Below, piece by piece: positions 19,291-29,592 of a DNA stretch of 64,000 bases. Position 1 is the first letter of the stretch. The number at the start of each line of letters is the position of its first letter. Origin of the DNA: Acidobacteriota bacterium (lineage in GTDB: Bacteria > Acidobacteriota > Vicinamibacteria > Vicinamibacterales > CAVVIG01). A program made the translations under genes and the position numbers. The notes below the pieces were generated by a model, which had not been told where the DNA came from, did not search any database, and worked only from the letters and a program-made list of their open reading frames with translations. The stretch covers positions 1 through 64,000 of the forward strand of contig JACPZW010000014.1 of assembly GCA_016195265.1 (NCBI GenBank), given 5' to 3'.

Positions 19291-19345
19291 CCCTCGAGCC
19301 GAATCGAGGGGCCTGCCCCGAGCATAGTCGAGGGGTCCGGGCGCT
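19288..19345. repeat. palindromic repeat CCCCTCGAgccgaaTCGAGGGG + GCCCCGAGCATAGTCGAGGGG
   Basis: Direct reading; reverse-strand translation gives RLCSGQAPRF. Confidence 0.8.
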
Positions 19346-19423
19346 GACGCTCACACGCCGGCGTTCTCGAATGCCGTGGATCTATTTACTCTACCATCGA
19401 CACCGAGACCGCTGACGCCCCGC

Positions 19424-20755
19424 TCAGCCCTCCTGACGGCGCAGGAAGGCCGGGACGTCGAACGCGACGTTCACGTCTTCATCGGGCTTTCGCATGTCGT
19501 CGAACGCGTCGCTCGCGGGCGCGCGCGCTCCGGGTTCCGCCGTGGGAGCAGCGGGCGTCGCGGCGGGCATCGGCAGATCGAGGAGCGGACGCCGCGCCAT
19601 GGACAAAGACAGGCGCGACACAGGAATCGACGCCGCGCCGGTGGACGCCCCATCGGCGCGCCGCGCGTCGTACTGCGTCATGTCCACCGGCGTCGTGGCG
19701 GCCGACACAATCGGGCGCGCAGCCACCTGCGGTCCGAATCCCGTCGCGATGACCGTGATCTTGACCCTGCCCTTCAGCTGCGGATCCACGACGGCGCCAA
19801 AGATGATGTTGGCGTCCTCGTCGGCGGCTTCCTGGACGATGCACGACGCTTCGCTCACCTCGACCAGCGACAGATCGGGCCCGCCAGTGACGTTGATGAT
19901 GACGCCGCGCGCGCCGTTCACCGACGCGCCTTCGAGCAGCGGGCTCGAGATCGCGCGGCGCGCGGCTTCCATCGCGCGGTCCGCGCCCTCGGCGATGCCC
20001 GTGCCCATCATCGCGAGACCCATGCCGGACATGATCGTCTTCACGTCCGCAAAATCGAGATTGATGAGCCCCGGCACCAGGATCAGATCGCAGATGCCCT
20101 GAATCGCCTGCCGCAGCACATCGTCGGCGGTCGCGAAGGCGTCGGTCAGCGGCGTCGTGCGATCGATGATCGTCAGCAGCCGCTCGTTGGGAATCGTGAT
20201 GATCGTGTCCACGCAGTCGCGGAGCATCTCGAGACCGCGCTCGGCCTGGATCTGCCGCTTCTTCCCTTCGAACTTGAACGGCTTGGTCACGACGGCCACG
20301 GTGAGCGCGCCGAGCTCGCTCGCGAGGCTCGCGATGACGGGCGCCGCGCCCGTGCCGGTGCCGCCGCCCAGGCCGGTCGTGACGAAGATCATGTCGGCGC
20401 CGTCAAGCGCCTGGATGATCTCCTCGGTGTCTTCGAGCGCCGCCTGACGGCCGATCGTCGGATCGGCCCCCGCGCCTAGACCTTTGGTCAGCTTGGCGCC
20501 GATCTGCAGCTTCACCGGAGCGGCGTTCGTGCGCAGCGCCTGCAGGTCGGTGTTGGCGACGATGAACTCGACGCCCTCCAGGCCCGTGCGGACCATGCGG
20601 TTGACGGCGTTGCCGCCGCCGCCGCCCACGCCGATCACTTTGATCTTCGCGGCGCTTCGCTCTTCTTCGAGGTGCAGTCTCATCCCCTTCGTGTCCTTCG
20701 CGTCCTTGGTGTCCTTTGTGTCTCTGCCGTCGTGCGGCGTCTTGTGGTCAGCCAT
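19424..20755 (-). CDS. ftsZ: cell division protein FtsZ (alternative start at 20685)
   Basis: [24 protein letters not shown], tail DVPAFLRRQ. Confidence 0.97.
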   Translation of the reverse strand: MADHKTPHDGRDTKDTKDAKDTKGMRLHLEEERSAAKIKVIGVGGGGGNAVNRMVRTGLEGVEFIVANTDLQALRTNAAPVKLQIGAKLTKGLGAGADPTIGRQAALEDTEEIIQALDGADMIFVTTGLGGGTGTGAAPVIASLASELGALTVAVVTKPFKFEGKKRQIQAERGLEMLRDCVDTIITIPNERLLTIIDRTTPLTDAFATADDVLRQAIQGICDLILVPGLINLDFADVKTIMSGMGLAMMGTGIAEGADRAMEAARRAISSPLLEGASVNGARGVIINVTGGPDLSLVEVSEASCIVQEAADEDANIIFGAVVDPQLKGRVKITVIATGFGPQVAARPIVSAATTPVDMTQYDARRADGASTGAASIPVSRLSLSMARRPLLDLPMPAATPAAPTAEPGARAPASDAFDDMRKPDEDVNVAFDVPAFLRRQEG

Positions 20756-20810
20756 TCGATGTGCTCCCTGTAACGTGGTCGCGCGGGCGTCGTCGCCCCC
20801 GGGACGTAGC

Positions 20811-20831
20811 GCAGGCCTTCAGGCCTGCCGA
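20811..20831. repeat. ACGTAG-linked hairpin GCAGGCC ttca GGCCTGC
   Basis: gacgtagcgcaggccttcaggcctgcc directly after the ftsA stop. Confidence 0.8.
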
Positions 20832-22073
20832 TCAGAAGAACTCCTTGAACAACCCGCGCAGCCGGCCGGCCGCGCGCACGAGCGCGCCCGCGCCCACCGG
20901 CGTCCGCGCCGCTTCACCCATGACGTTGCGATAGCCGTAGAGCACGAGGCCGACGCCGGTCGCGAACGTCGGGCTGTTCACGTGATCGGCGAGGCCGCCG
21001 ACGCCGACCGGACACCCGCGGCGGATCGGCAGATCGAAGATCTGCTCCGCGATCTCGGGCATGCCGTCGAGAATCGCGCCGCCGCCGGTGAGCACGATGC
21101 CGGAGTTCAGGCTCTTCTCGTGTCCGGCGCGGCGGATCTCGTCCCAGACCAGATGGAAGATTTCTTCGGCGCGCGGCTGGAGGATCTCCGACAGGATGCG
21201 GCGCGCCATCACGCGCGGCTTGCGTCCGCCGACGCTGGCGACCTCCATCGTGTCGTCTTCGTCGACCATCCCCGAGAGCGCGCACCCGCACTTGCGTTTG
21301 ATCTTTTCCGCTTCGGGCACCGGCGTCCGAAGACCGACCGCGATGTCGTTGGTGAAGTGATCGCCGCCGACGCCGACGACGGCCGTGTGCCACAGGCTGC
21401 CGCGCTCGTAGATCGCGATGTCCGTCGTCCCGCCGCCGACATCCACGAGCGCGACGCCGAGCTCCTTCTCGTCGTCGGTCAGCACGGCATCGCTCGCCGC
21501 GAGCTGCTCGACGACGGTTTCCTTCACGGTGACGCCCGCCCGGTTCACGCAGGCGACGATGTTCTGCGTCGAGCTCTGGCTGCCGGTGACAATGTGGACG
21601 TTGACCTCGAGTCGCGCGCCCGTCATGCCGACCGGCGCGCCGATGCCGTCCTGCTCGTCGACGACGAAATCCTGCGGCAGCACGTGCAGGATTTCGCGGC
21701 CGGCCGGCAGCGAGACGGCCTTGGCCGCGTCGATCGCGCGCCGCACGTCCTCGCGCGTGATCTCGCGGTTCTTTCCGGCGACGGCGATGACGCCGCGGCT
21801 GTTGAAGCCCTTGATGTGCGGGCCAGACAGCGCGAGGTGCACGGAATCGATTTCGACGCCCGCCATCAGCTCGGCTTCCTCGATCGCCTTCTTGATGGAT
21901 TCGACCGCGGCTTCGAGGTTGACGACGACGCCGCGCCGGATCCCGCGCGACTCGGCCACGCCAAGCCCGACGACGTCGAGCCCCTCGCCGGCGTCCAGCA
22001 TCTCGCCGACCACGGCCGTCACCTTGGACGTCCCGACGTCGAGCCCCACCACGTACCGTTCTTTTCGCGCCAC
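20832..22073 (-). CDS. ftsA: cell division protein FtsA
   Basis: GLDVGTSKVTAVVGE, DVGGGTTDIAIY, LTGGGAILDG. Confidence 0.96.
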   Translation of the reverse strand: MARKERYVVGLDVGTSKVTAVVGEMLDAGEGLDVVGLGVAESRGIRRGVVVNLEAAVESIKKAIEEAELMAGVEIDSVHLALSGPHIKGFNSRGVIAVAGKNREITREDVRRAIDAAKAVSLPAGREILHVLPQDFVVDEQDGIGAPVGMTGARLEVNVHIVTGSQSSTQNIVACVNRAGVTVKETVVEQLAASDAVLTDDEKELGVALVDVGGGTTDIAIYERGSLWHTAVVGVGGDHFTNDIAVGLRTPVPEAEKIKRKCGCALSGMVDEDDTMEVASVGGRKPRVMARRILSEILQPRAEEIFHLVWDEIRRAGHEKSLNSGIVLTGGGAILDGMPEIAEQIFDLPIRRGCPVGVGGLADHVNSPTFATGVGLVLYGYRNVMGEAARTPVGAGALVRAAGRLRGLFKEFF

Positions 22074-22104
22074 GTCTCCTCCAAGCCCCCAGGGCCTCCG
22101 GGGG

Positions 22105-22937
22105 TTATCGCTTCGGTTCGATCCGCACCGGCTTGCCGGCCGGCCGCACGTACACGCGATCGTCGAACCGCATATCCACGTAGTCGATGTCTGGCACGCG
22201 CTCGCGCAGCGTCGTCGCGAGGTCGAGATACGACTGCAGCCGCGGCAGAAACTGGTCGTCGCCGAGCTGCACGACGGCCGGATCGCCGGTGAGGATCACG
22301 AGCGCGTTGTGCAGATCGGCCACGTCGATCTGCGACAGCCGCCGCGCGATCTGCGGCTTCGGCCGCAGCGCCGCGATCAGGCGCGCCGCGAATTCCGCCC
22401 GCGCTTCGTCGGTCAGCGATCCACCGTCGGACATCGTCAGGCCGTCGACAATCGGCAGATCGAGATCGGCGTACTGCGGGCCGTACTGATCGATGATCAC
22501 GCCGTGCTCGTCGACGAGATACATCTCGCCGTTGATGCGGGCGATGCCCATCGGCATCCGCTCGGAAATCAGCACCTCCACTGTGGACGGCAGCGATCGC
22601 CGGAGCGCGGCCTCGCGGACCCACGGCGACGCCTGCAGACGCGTGCGCCACGTGTCGAGGTTGGTCCACAGCAGGCTCTCGCCCTGGAGGCCGCCCAGCA
22701 TGTTGAGCACTTCGCCCTTCGACAGCCGTGTGTTGCCGCGCACGACGATGCGATCGATCCGCAGCACGTGGGCGTTCGCCGTGACCGCGCCGCCGCGATA
22801 CAGGCCGAACGCGAGCAGCGCGGCCAGCGCGCCGTACTGCAGCGCGGGCCTGACCCACGCGCGCCACTGGCGCCGCCGGCGCGCCGGCTTGACGTGGTGG
22901 CGGCGGAACCGGCGATCGGCCGGCGCGGCAATCGCGC

Positions 22938-22941
<4 letters not shown>
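22105..22941 (-). CDS. ftsQ: cell division protein FtsQ (POTRA)
   Basis: N-terminal TM plus POTRA-like RIDRIVVRGNTRLSKGEVL; position in dcw. Confidence 0.88.
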
Positions 22942-24443
<1,502 letters not shown>

Positions 24444-24450
24444 GGCGGCC

Positions 24451-25563
24451 TCACTTCTTCACCAACGCCAGCGCCCGATCGACGATCACTCTCGCCGCGT
24501 CGGGACGCGCGAGCGATCGCGCCGCCGCCGACATCCCGCGCCGCCGATCCGGATCGCCCGTGAGCGCCGCGATGCGGTCCGCGAGCGCCGCACCCGAGAG
24601 ATCGGCCTGCAGCAGCAGCTCCGCGGCGCCCGCGGCCTGCAGCACTTCGGCGTTCCGCCGCTGGTGATCGTCGGTCGCGCTCGGCAGCGGAATCAGAATC
24701 GCCGCCTTGCCCGCCGCCGTGATCTCCGCCAGCGTCGTCGCGCCGGCGCGGCAGACGACTACGTCCGCCTGTCCGAGCCGCCGTCCCATGTCGTAGACGA
24801 ACGGCTCGACGTCGGCCTGAAGCCCCGCTTGCCGGTAGGCGGTGCGCACCATCTCCACGTCTCGCTCTCCCGTCTGGTGAACGAGACGAAGACGCGAACC
24901 GCCGGCCGCCAGCCGCGACGCTGCCTCCACCATGGCCACGTTGATTGCGTGCGCGCCCTGAGAGCCGCCAAAAACTAGGATCCGTGTGACGGATGCGTGG
25001 TCATCGCCTTCCGACTCCCGTTCTGGTCCTGCCGTCGCGAAAAACTCCGGCCGGACCGGGTTACCGCTGACGAACGCCTTGGATCCGAAAAACGTCTGCG
25101 TCGAGTCGAACGTCACCGCCGCCGCCTGCACCACCCGCGCGAGCAGCCGGTTCGTGAGTCCCGGCACCGCGTTCTGTTCCAGCAACATCGTCGGCACGCC
25201 GCGCAGCGCCGCGGTCAACACGACCGGACCCGCGCTGTAGCCGCCGACGCCGATCACGAGATCCGGCCGCCGCGCCGACACGATCTCCCAGCTGTCGAGC
25301 AGACTGATCGGGACGAGCGCCGCGCCGCGCACGCGCTCCACGAGTGACTTTCCTTTCACGCCCGCGCTCCTGATCAGATCCAGCGGAAACCCCTCGCGCG
25401 GGACCACGCGGGCCTCGAGTCCGCGCGCCGTGCCCGCAAACGAAATCCGCGCGTCCGGCCGCCGCGCCAGCAATTCGCGCGCAACCGCGATCCCCGGATA
25501 CAGGTGACCGCCGGTGCCGCCACCGGCCATCACCACTGACAAGGGGACGGGTGTCTTGCCCAT
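24451..25563 (-). CDS. murG: UDP-GlcNAc:undecaprenyl-PP-MurNAc-peptide transferase
   Basis: VVMAGGGTGGHLYPGIAVA, GGSQGAHAIN; upstream GTG at 25593 also possible. Confidence 0.95.
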   Translation of the reverse strand: MGKTPVPLSVVMAGGGTGGHLYPGIAVARELLARRPDARISFAGTARGLEARVVPREGFPLDLIRSAGVKGKSLVERVRGAALVPISLLDSWEIVSARRPDLVIGVGGYSAGPVVLTAALRGVPTMLLEQNAVPGLTNRLLARVVQAAAVTFDSTQTFFGSKAFVSGNPVRPEFFATAGPERESEGDDHASVTRILVFGGSQGAHAINVAMVEAASRLAAGGSRLRLVHQTGERDVEMVRTAYRQAGLQADVEPFVYDMGRRLGQADVVVCRAGATTLAEITAAGKAAILIPLPSATDDHQRRNAEVLQAAGAAELLLQADLSGAALADRIAALTGDPDRRRGMSAAARSLARPDAARVIVDRALALVKK

Positions 25564-25614
25564 CCCGCTGGCCGGCTTCGAGGCACTCGTCACGACGAAG
25601 ACACCCGTCCCCTT
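25541..25614. repeat. perfect 17-bp inverted repeat AAGGGGACGGGTGTCTT ... AAGACACCCGTCCCCTT
   Basis: Direct reading; spans murG start and ftsW-murG junction. Confidence 0.95.
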
Positions 25615-25617
25615 CCT

Positions 25618-26721
25618 TCATGCCTCGAACGACGACGCGTGCTGCGACACGTTCAACAAGATCCCCATGCCCACGAGATTGATCAGCAGCGACGATCCGC
25701 CCGCGCTCACGAACGGCAGCGGGATCCCCTTCGTCGGCAGGAGTCCCAGCACGACGCTGATGTTCACCAGCGCCTGCACGGCGACCATCGTCGTCAGGCC
25801 AAGTGCGAGGAACGCGCCGAACGTGTCCGGCGCGCGCAGCGCGACCCGCAGTCCGCGCCACGTCACCACGCAGAAGCACAGCAGCACGACCGTCGCGCCC
25901 ACGAGCCCGAGCTCTTCGGAGATCACCGAGTAGATGAAGTCGGTGTGCGGCTCGGGCAGATAGAAGAGCTTCTGCACGCCGTTCATCAGCCCGCGGCCCC
26001 AGACGCCGCCGGTGCCGACCGCGATGAGCGACTGGATGATCTGGAACCCGTCGCCGAGCGGGTCGTCCCAGGGATTGAGAAACGCGAGCGTCCGGCGGCG
26101 ACGGTACGCGGAGCCCATCACGACGATGTAGAGCACGGGCAGCGACGCGAGGATCACGCCGAAGACGTAGCGGTAGTTCAGGCCGGCCGCGAACACCATC
26201 ACCGCGGCGATGAGCACGAGCGACATCGACGTGCCGAAGTCGGGCTCGGGCAGAATCAGCGCGACGAGTCCGAGCACGAGGCACGCAATCGGCGCGAGCG
26301 CGTACTTCGCGTCGTCGATGCGATGCATCCGCCGTTCGAGCAGCGCGGCGATGAAGAAGATCGCGACGAGCTTGGCGAGCTCAGACGGCTGCACGCCGAA
26401 GCCGCCGATGCCGAACCAGCGCCGGGCGCCGTTGACCGGCGAGCTGAAGAACACGCCGATCAGCGCCAGCACCACGCAGGCGAGGCCGCTCCAGATGAAG
26501 ATCGGCTCGCGGTAGTAGCGATAGTCGATCTGCATCACGACGTACAGCATCGCCATGCCGAGCAGTGCCCACATGCTCTGCCGGAGCAGGAACATCGACG
26601 GCTTGCCGAAGCGCTCGAGGCCGACGACGGCCGAGGCGCTGTAGACCATGACGATGCTGATGCCCACCAGCAGCAGGGTCGCGAGAAACAGCACGCGGTC
26701 GGACTTCAGTTTTCTGGCCAT
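25618..26721 (-). CDS. ftsW: lipid II polymerase FtsW
   Basis: SEDS family: NGARRWFGIGGFGVQPSELAKL, PEPHTDFIYSVISEELG. Confidence 0.95.
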   Translation of the reverse strand: MARKLKSDRVLFLATLLLVGISIVMVYSASAVVGLERFGKPSMFLLRQSMWALLGMAMLYVVMQIDYRYYREPIFIWSGLACVVLALIGVFFSSPVNGARRWFGIGGFGVQPSELAKLVAIFFIAALLERRMHRIDDAKYALAPIACLVLGLVALILPEPDFGTSMSLVLIAAVMVFAAGLNYRYVFGVILASLPVLYIVVMGSAYRRRRTLAFLNPWDDPLGDGFQIIQSLIAVGTGGVWGRGLMNGVQKLFYLPEPHTDFIYSVISEELGLVGATVVLLCFCVVTWRGLRVALRAPDTFGAFLALGLTTMVAVQALVNISVVLGLLPTKGIPLPFVSAGGSSLLINLVGMGILLNVSQHASSFEA

Positions 26722-26884
26722 GCCCTCTACAGTTGGGCGCGTCTGCGCCCGAAAATACTTTCCGAACCGGCACGAACGATCAGAACGGCCCGCCACGGAA
26801 GTACGTGGCGTCCGGCGGCCCGCCTGCGCTTCGCTCCGGCGCGGCTCGCCGTTGCGCGGAGGCGGCAGCCGGACCTAGGATCGC

Positions 26885-27125
26885 GCTGAGCGGTCAACAG
26901 TCATCAGTCGGTCGTGGGCCGGGGCACCAGCTTCACAGGCCGGGGCGACCTGTGTTCCCAGCAGCCAGTCCTCTTCCGCACGGACCGACTGACGACTGTT
27001 CACTGCTCAGAGCACAAAAAGCACTCACATGGCTTCAGAGCCCAAAAAACATTCACATGGCTGATGGCTAAGGGCTGATGGCTGCGAAGCCATCGACCAT
27101 GACCATGAGCCATTAGCCATTAGCC
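26885..27125. repeat. composite repeat block: GTCAGTCGGTC inverted pair, TCAGAGCnCAAAAA tandem pair, TGGCTGATGGC/GCCATTAGCC inverted pair
   Basis: Direct reading of the ftsW-murD intergenic region. Confidence 0.85.
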
Positions 27126-28468
27126 ATCTGCAGGCGCTTCACCTCCTCTTTGAAGCGCCTGCCTCTCTCCGCGTAGTCGCGAAACATGTCGAAGCTCGCG
27201 CAGGCGGGCGCGAGCAGCACGACGCCGGACGGCCGCGCGATCGCGTAGGCGCGCGCGACCGCCGCTCCGATGCCGTCGACTTCCTCCACCTCCACCGCGC
27301 CGGCCAGCGCGTCGCGCACCAGCGGCCGCGCTTCACCTATCGCGACGACCGCTTTCGCGCGCGCGCGCAGCGGCTCGCGCAGCAGCCGCAGGTCGCCGCC
27401 CTTGAACTTGCCGCCAAGAATCGGCACCAGATTCCGCTCGAAGCTTTCAATCGATCGAAGTGCGGACTCGACGTTGGTCGCCTTCGAGTCGTTGACGAAC
27501 CGGACGCCGCCGATGTCGGCGACGAGCTCCATCGCGTGCTCGAGTCCGGCGAAGCCATCGACGGCCGCGGTCATCGACGCGGACGTGACGCCGGCGATCG
27601 CCGCGACGGTGGCGGCGGCCATGACGTCGGCCACCAGATGCGGACCGAGCAAGTGCACCGCGACGAGCGGCACCAGCCGCCGGTTCATGCCGCCCGCGCG
27701 CTCGACGATCCAGTCGCCGTCGATCGCGGTGCCCTCGGCGATCGGCCGCCGACGCCCGAACAGGCGCGTGGCGGCGCGGCCGCGCCGCGCCAGATCGAGC
27801 ACGGCGGGATCGTCGGCGTTGACCACCGCCCAGTCACCCGCGTCCTGGTTCTCGAAGATGCGCGCCTTCGCCGCCTTGTACGTCTCGACCGTCGGATGGC
27901 GATCGAGATGGTCGGGCGAGAAATTCAGCATCACGGCGATCCACGGGTGGAACGTCTCGATCTGCTCGAGCTGAAAGCTGCTCGCCTCGACGACGTGCAG
28001 CGTGTCGGGCGTCGAGTCGGATACCTGCGCGCTGAGCGGCGCGCCGATGTTGCCGCCGACGGTCACCTTGAATCCCGCGGTCGCCAGAATCCGCCCGGTC
28101 AAGGCCGTCGTCGTCGACTTTCCTTTCGTGCCGGTGATCGCGATCACGCGTCCCTGCAGCCAGCGCGACGCGAGCTCGATCTCGGCGATCACGGGCACGC
28201 CCTTCGCCCGCGCGGCCTCCACCATCGGCTGTTCGGGCGGGACGCCAGGACTCAGCACGATGAGATCGGCGTCAGTGAACGTCGCGGCCGTGTGTCCGCC
28301 CAGTTCGAGTTGCACGCCGAGCGTGCGCAGCGGCTCGGCCTCCGGCACCGCGGGGCGCGCATCGGACAGCGTCACGCGCGCGCCGCGGCGCGCGAGCAGC
28401 TCGGCGGCGGCCAGGCCGCTGCGCGCCGCTCCGGCGACGGTCACGCGCTTGCGATCAACGGTGAACAT
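27113..28468 (-). CDS. murD: UDP-N-acetylmuramoylalanine--D-glutamate ligase
   Basis: ITGTKGKSTTTALTG, LNFSPDHLDRH. Confidence 0.95.
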   Translation of the reverse strand: MFTVDRKRVTVAGAARSGLAAAELLARRGARVTLSDARPAVPEAEPLRTLGVQLELGGHTAATFTDADLIVLSPGVPPEQPMVEAARAKGVPVIAEIELASRWLQGRVIAITGTKGKSTTTALTGRILATAGFKVTVGGNIGAPLSAQVSDSTPDTLHVVEASSFQLEQIETFHPWIAVMLNFSPDHLDRHPTVETYKAAKARIFENQDAGDWAVVNADDPAVLDLARRGRAATRLFGRRRPIAEGTAIDGDWIVERAGGMNRRLVPLVAVHLLGPHLVADVMAAATVAAIAGVTSASMTAAVDGFAGLEHAMELVADIGGVRFVNDSKATNVESALRSIESFERNLVPILGGKFKGGDLRLLREPLRARAKAVVAIGEARPLVRDALAGAVEVEEVDGIGAAVARAYAIARPSGVVLLAPACASFDMFRDYAERGRRFKEEVKRLQMANG

Positions 28469-28506
28469 CAGCGTCTTTACCAGCCACCAGTCACCAGTCA
28501 CCAACA

Positions 28507-29592
28507 TCACCGCAATTTCAGCGTCGCCAGACTGAACAACGCGAAGATGATCCCGACGATCACGAACCGCGAAATCACCTTCGGCTCGCTCCACCCGATC
28601 TGTTCGAAATGGTGATGGAGCGGCGCCATGCGGAATACGCGGCGGCCGGTCATCTTGAACGACGCGACCTGGACGATCACGGACGCCGCTTCGAGCACGA
28701 ATACGCCGCCGACGACGGGCAGCAGCAGTTCCTGTTTGATGAGAATCGCGACGGTGCCGAGCGCGGCGCCGAGCGCCAGCGATCCGACGTCGCCCATGAA
28801 GATTTCGGCGGGGTACGAGTTGTACCAGAGGAACCCGAGCGACGCGCCGACGAGCGATCCGCAGAAGACCGTGAGCTCCGCGACGCGCGGCAGGTGGACG
28901 AGCAGCAGGTACTCGGCGAAGACGCGATGGCCGGTGACGTAGGCGAGCGCCGTATACGCGCCGGCGGCGATCGCAAACGTGCTGATCGCCAGGCCGTCGA
29001 GCCCGTCGGTCAGGTTGACGGCGTTCGACACTGCCACGAGCACGAGGACCGCGAACGGCAGATAGCCCCAGCCGAGATCCGGAATCAGGCGCTTGAAGAA
29101 CGGGAAGATCAGCCGCGTGCTGTAAAGACCTTCGTGCTGCAGCCACAGCAGGACGACGCCGACACAGATGGCGATCAGCACCTGCAGGCCCATCTTGTAC
29201 CGGGGCAGCAAACCGTGATGCGATCGCCGGACGACTTTCAGATAGTCGTCGGCGAACCCGATCCCGCCGTACCCCGCTGTGGTCAGCATCGCGATCCACA
29301 CATAGACATTCGAGAGATCCGCCCACAACAACGTCGGCACGAGCGCCGCCGTCAGAATCAGCAGGCCGCCCATCGTCGGCGTGCCGGCCTTGGCGCGATG
29401 CGATTGCGGGCCCTCGGCGCGAATGACCTGGCCGATCTGGAACTCGCGCAGCTTGCGCACCATCCACGGCCCGAACGCCAGGCTGATCGCGAGCGCCGAC
29501 AGGCTCGCCGCCGCCGTGCGGAACGTGATGTACTGCGTCACGTTCAGCACCGAGATCTGCGTGTGGAACTGGAACAGCAGCCGGTACAGCAT
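28507..29592 (-). CDS. mraY: phospho-N-acetylmuramoyl-pentapeptide transferase
   Basis: KAGTPTMGGLLIL, FADDYLK, NAVNLTDGLDGLA, MAPLHHHFE. Confidence 0.96.
   Translation of the reverse strand: MLYRLLFQFHTQISVLNVTQYITFRTAAASLSALAISLAFGPWMVRKLREFQIGQVIRAEGPQSHRAKAGTPTMGGLLILTAALVPTLLWADLSNVYVWIAMLTTAGYGGIGFADDYLKVVRRSHHGLLPRYKMGLQVLIAICVGVVLLWLQHEGLYSTRLIFPFFKRLIPDLGWGYLPFAVLVLVAVSNAVNLTDGLDGLAISTFAIAAGAYTALAYVTGHRVFAEYLLLVHLPRVAELTVFCGSLVGASLGFLWYNSYPAEIFMGDVGSLALGAALGTVAILIKQELLLPVVGGVFVLEAASVIVQVASFKMTGRRVFRMAPLHHHFEQIGWSEPKVISRFVIVGIIFALFSLATLKLR

Noticed and set aside
28468-28506. CCAGCCACCAGTCACCAGTCACC between mraY and murD as a full hairpin element
   Set aside because: Single-arm word string only; no inverted partner nearby, so not counted among hairpins.
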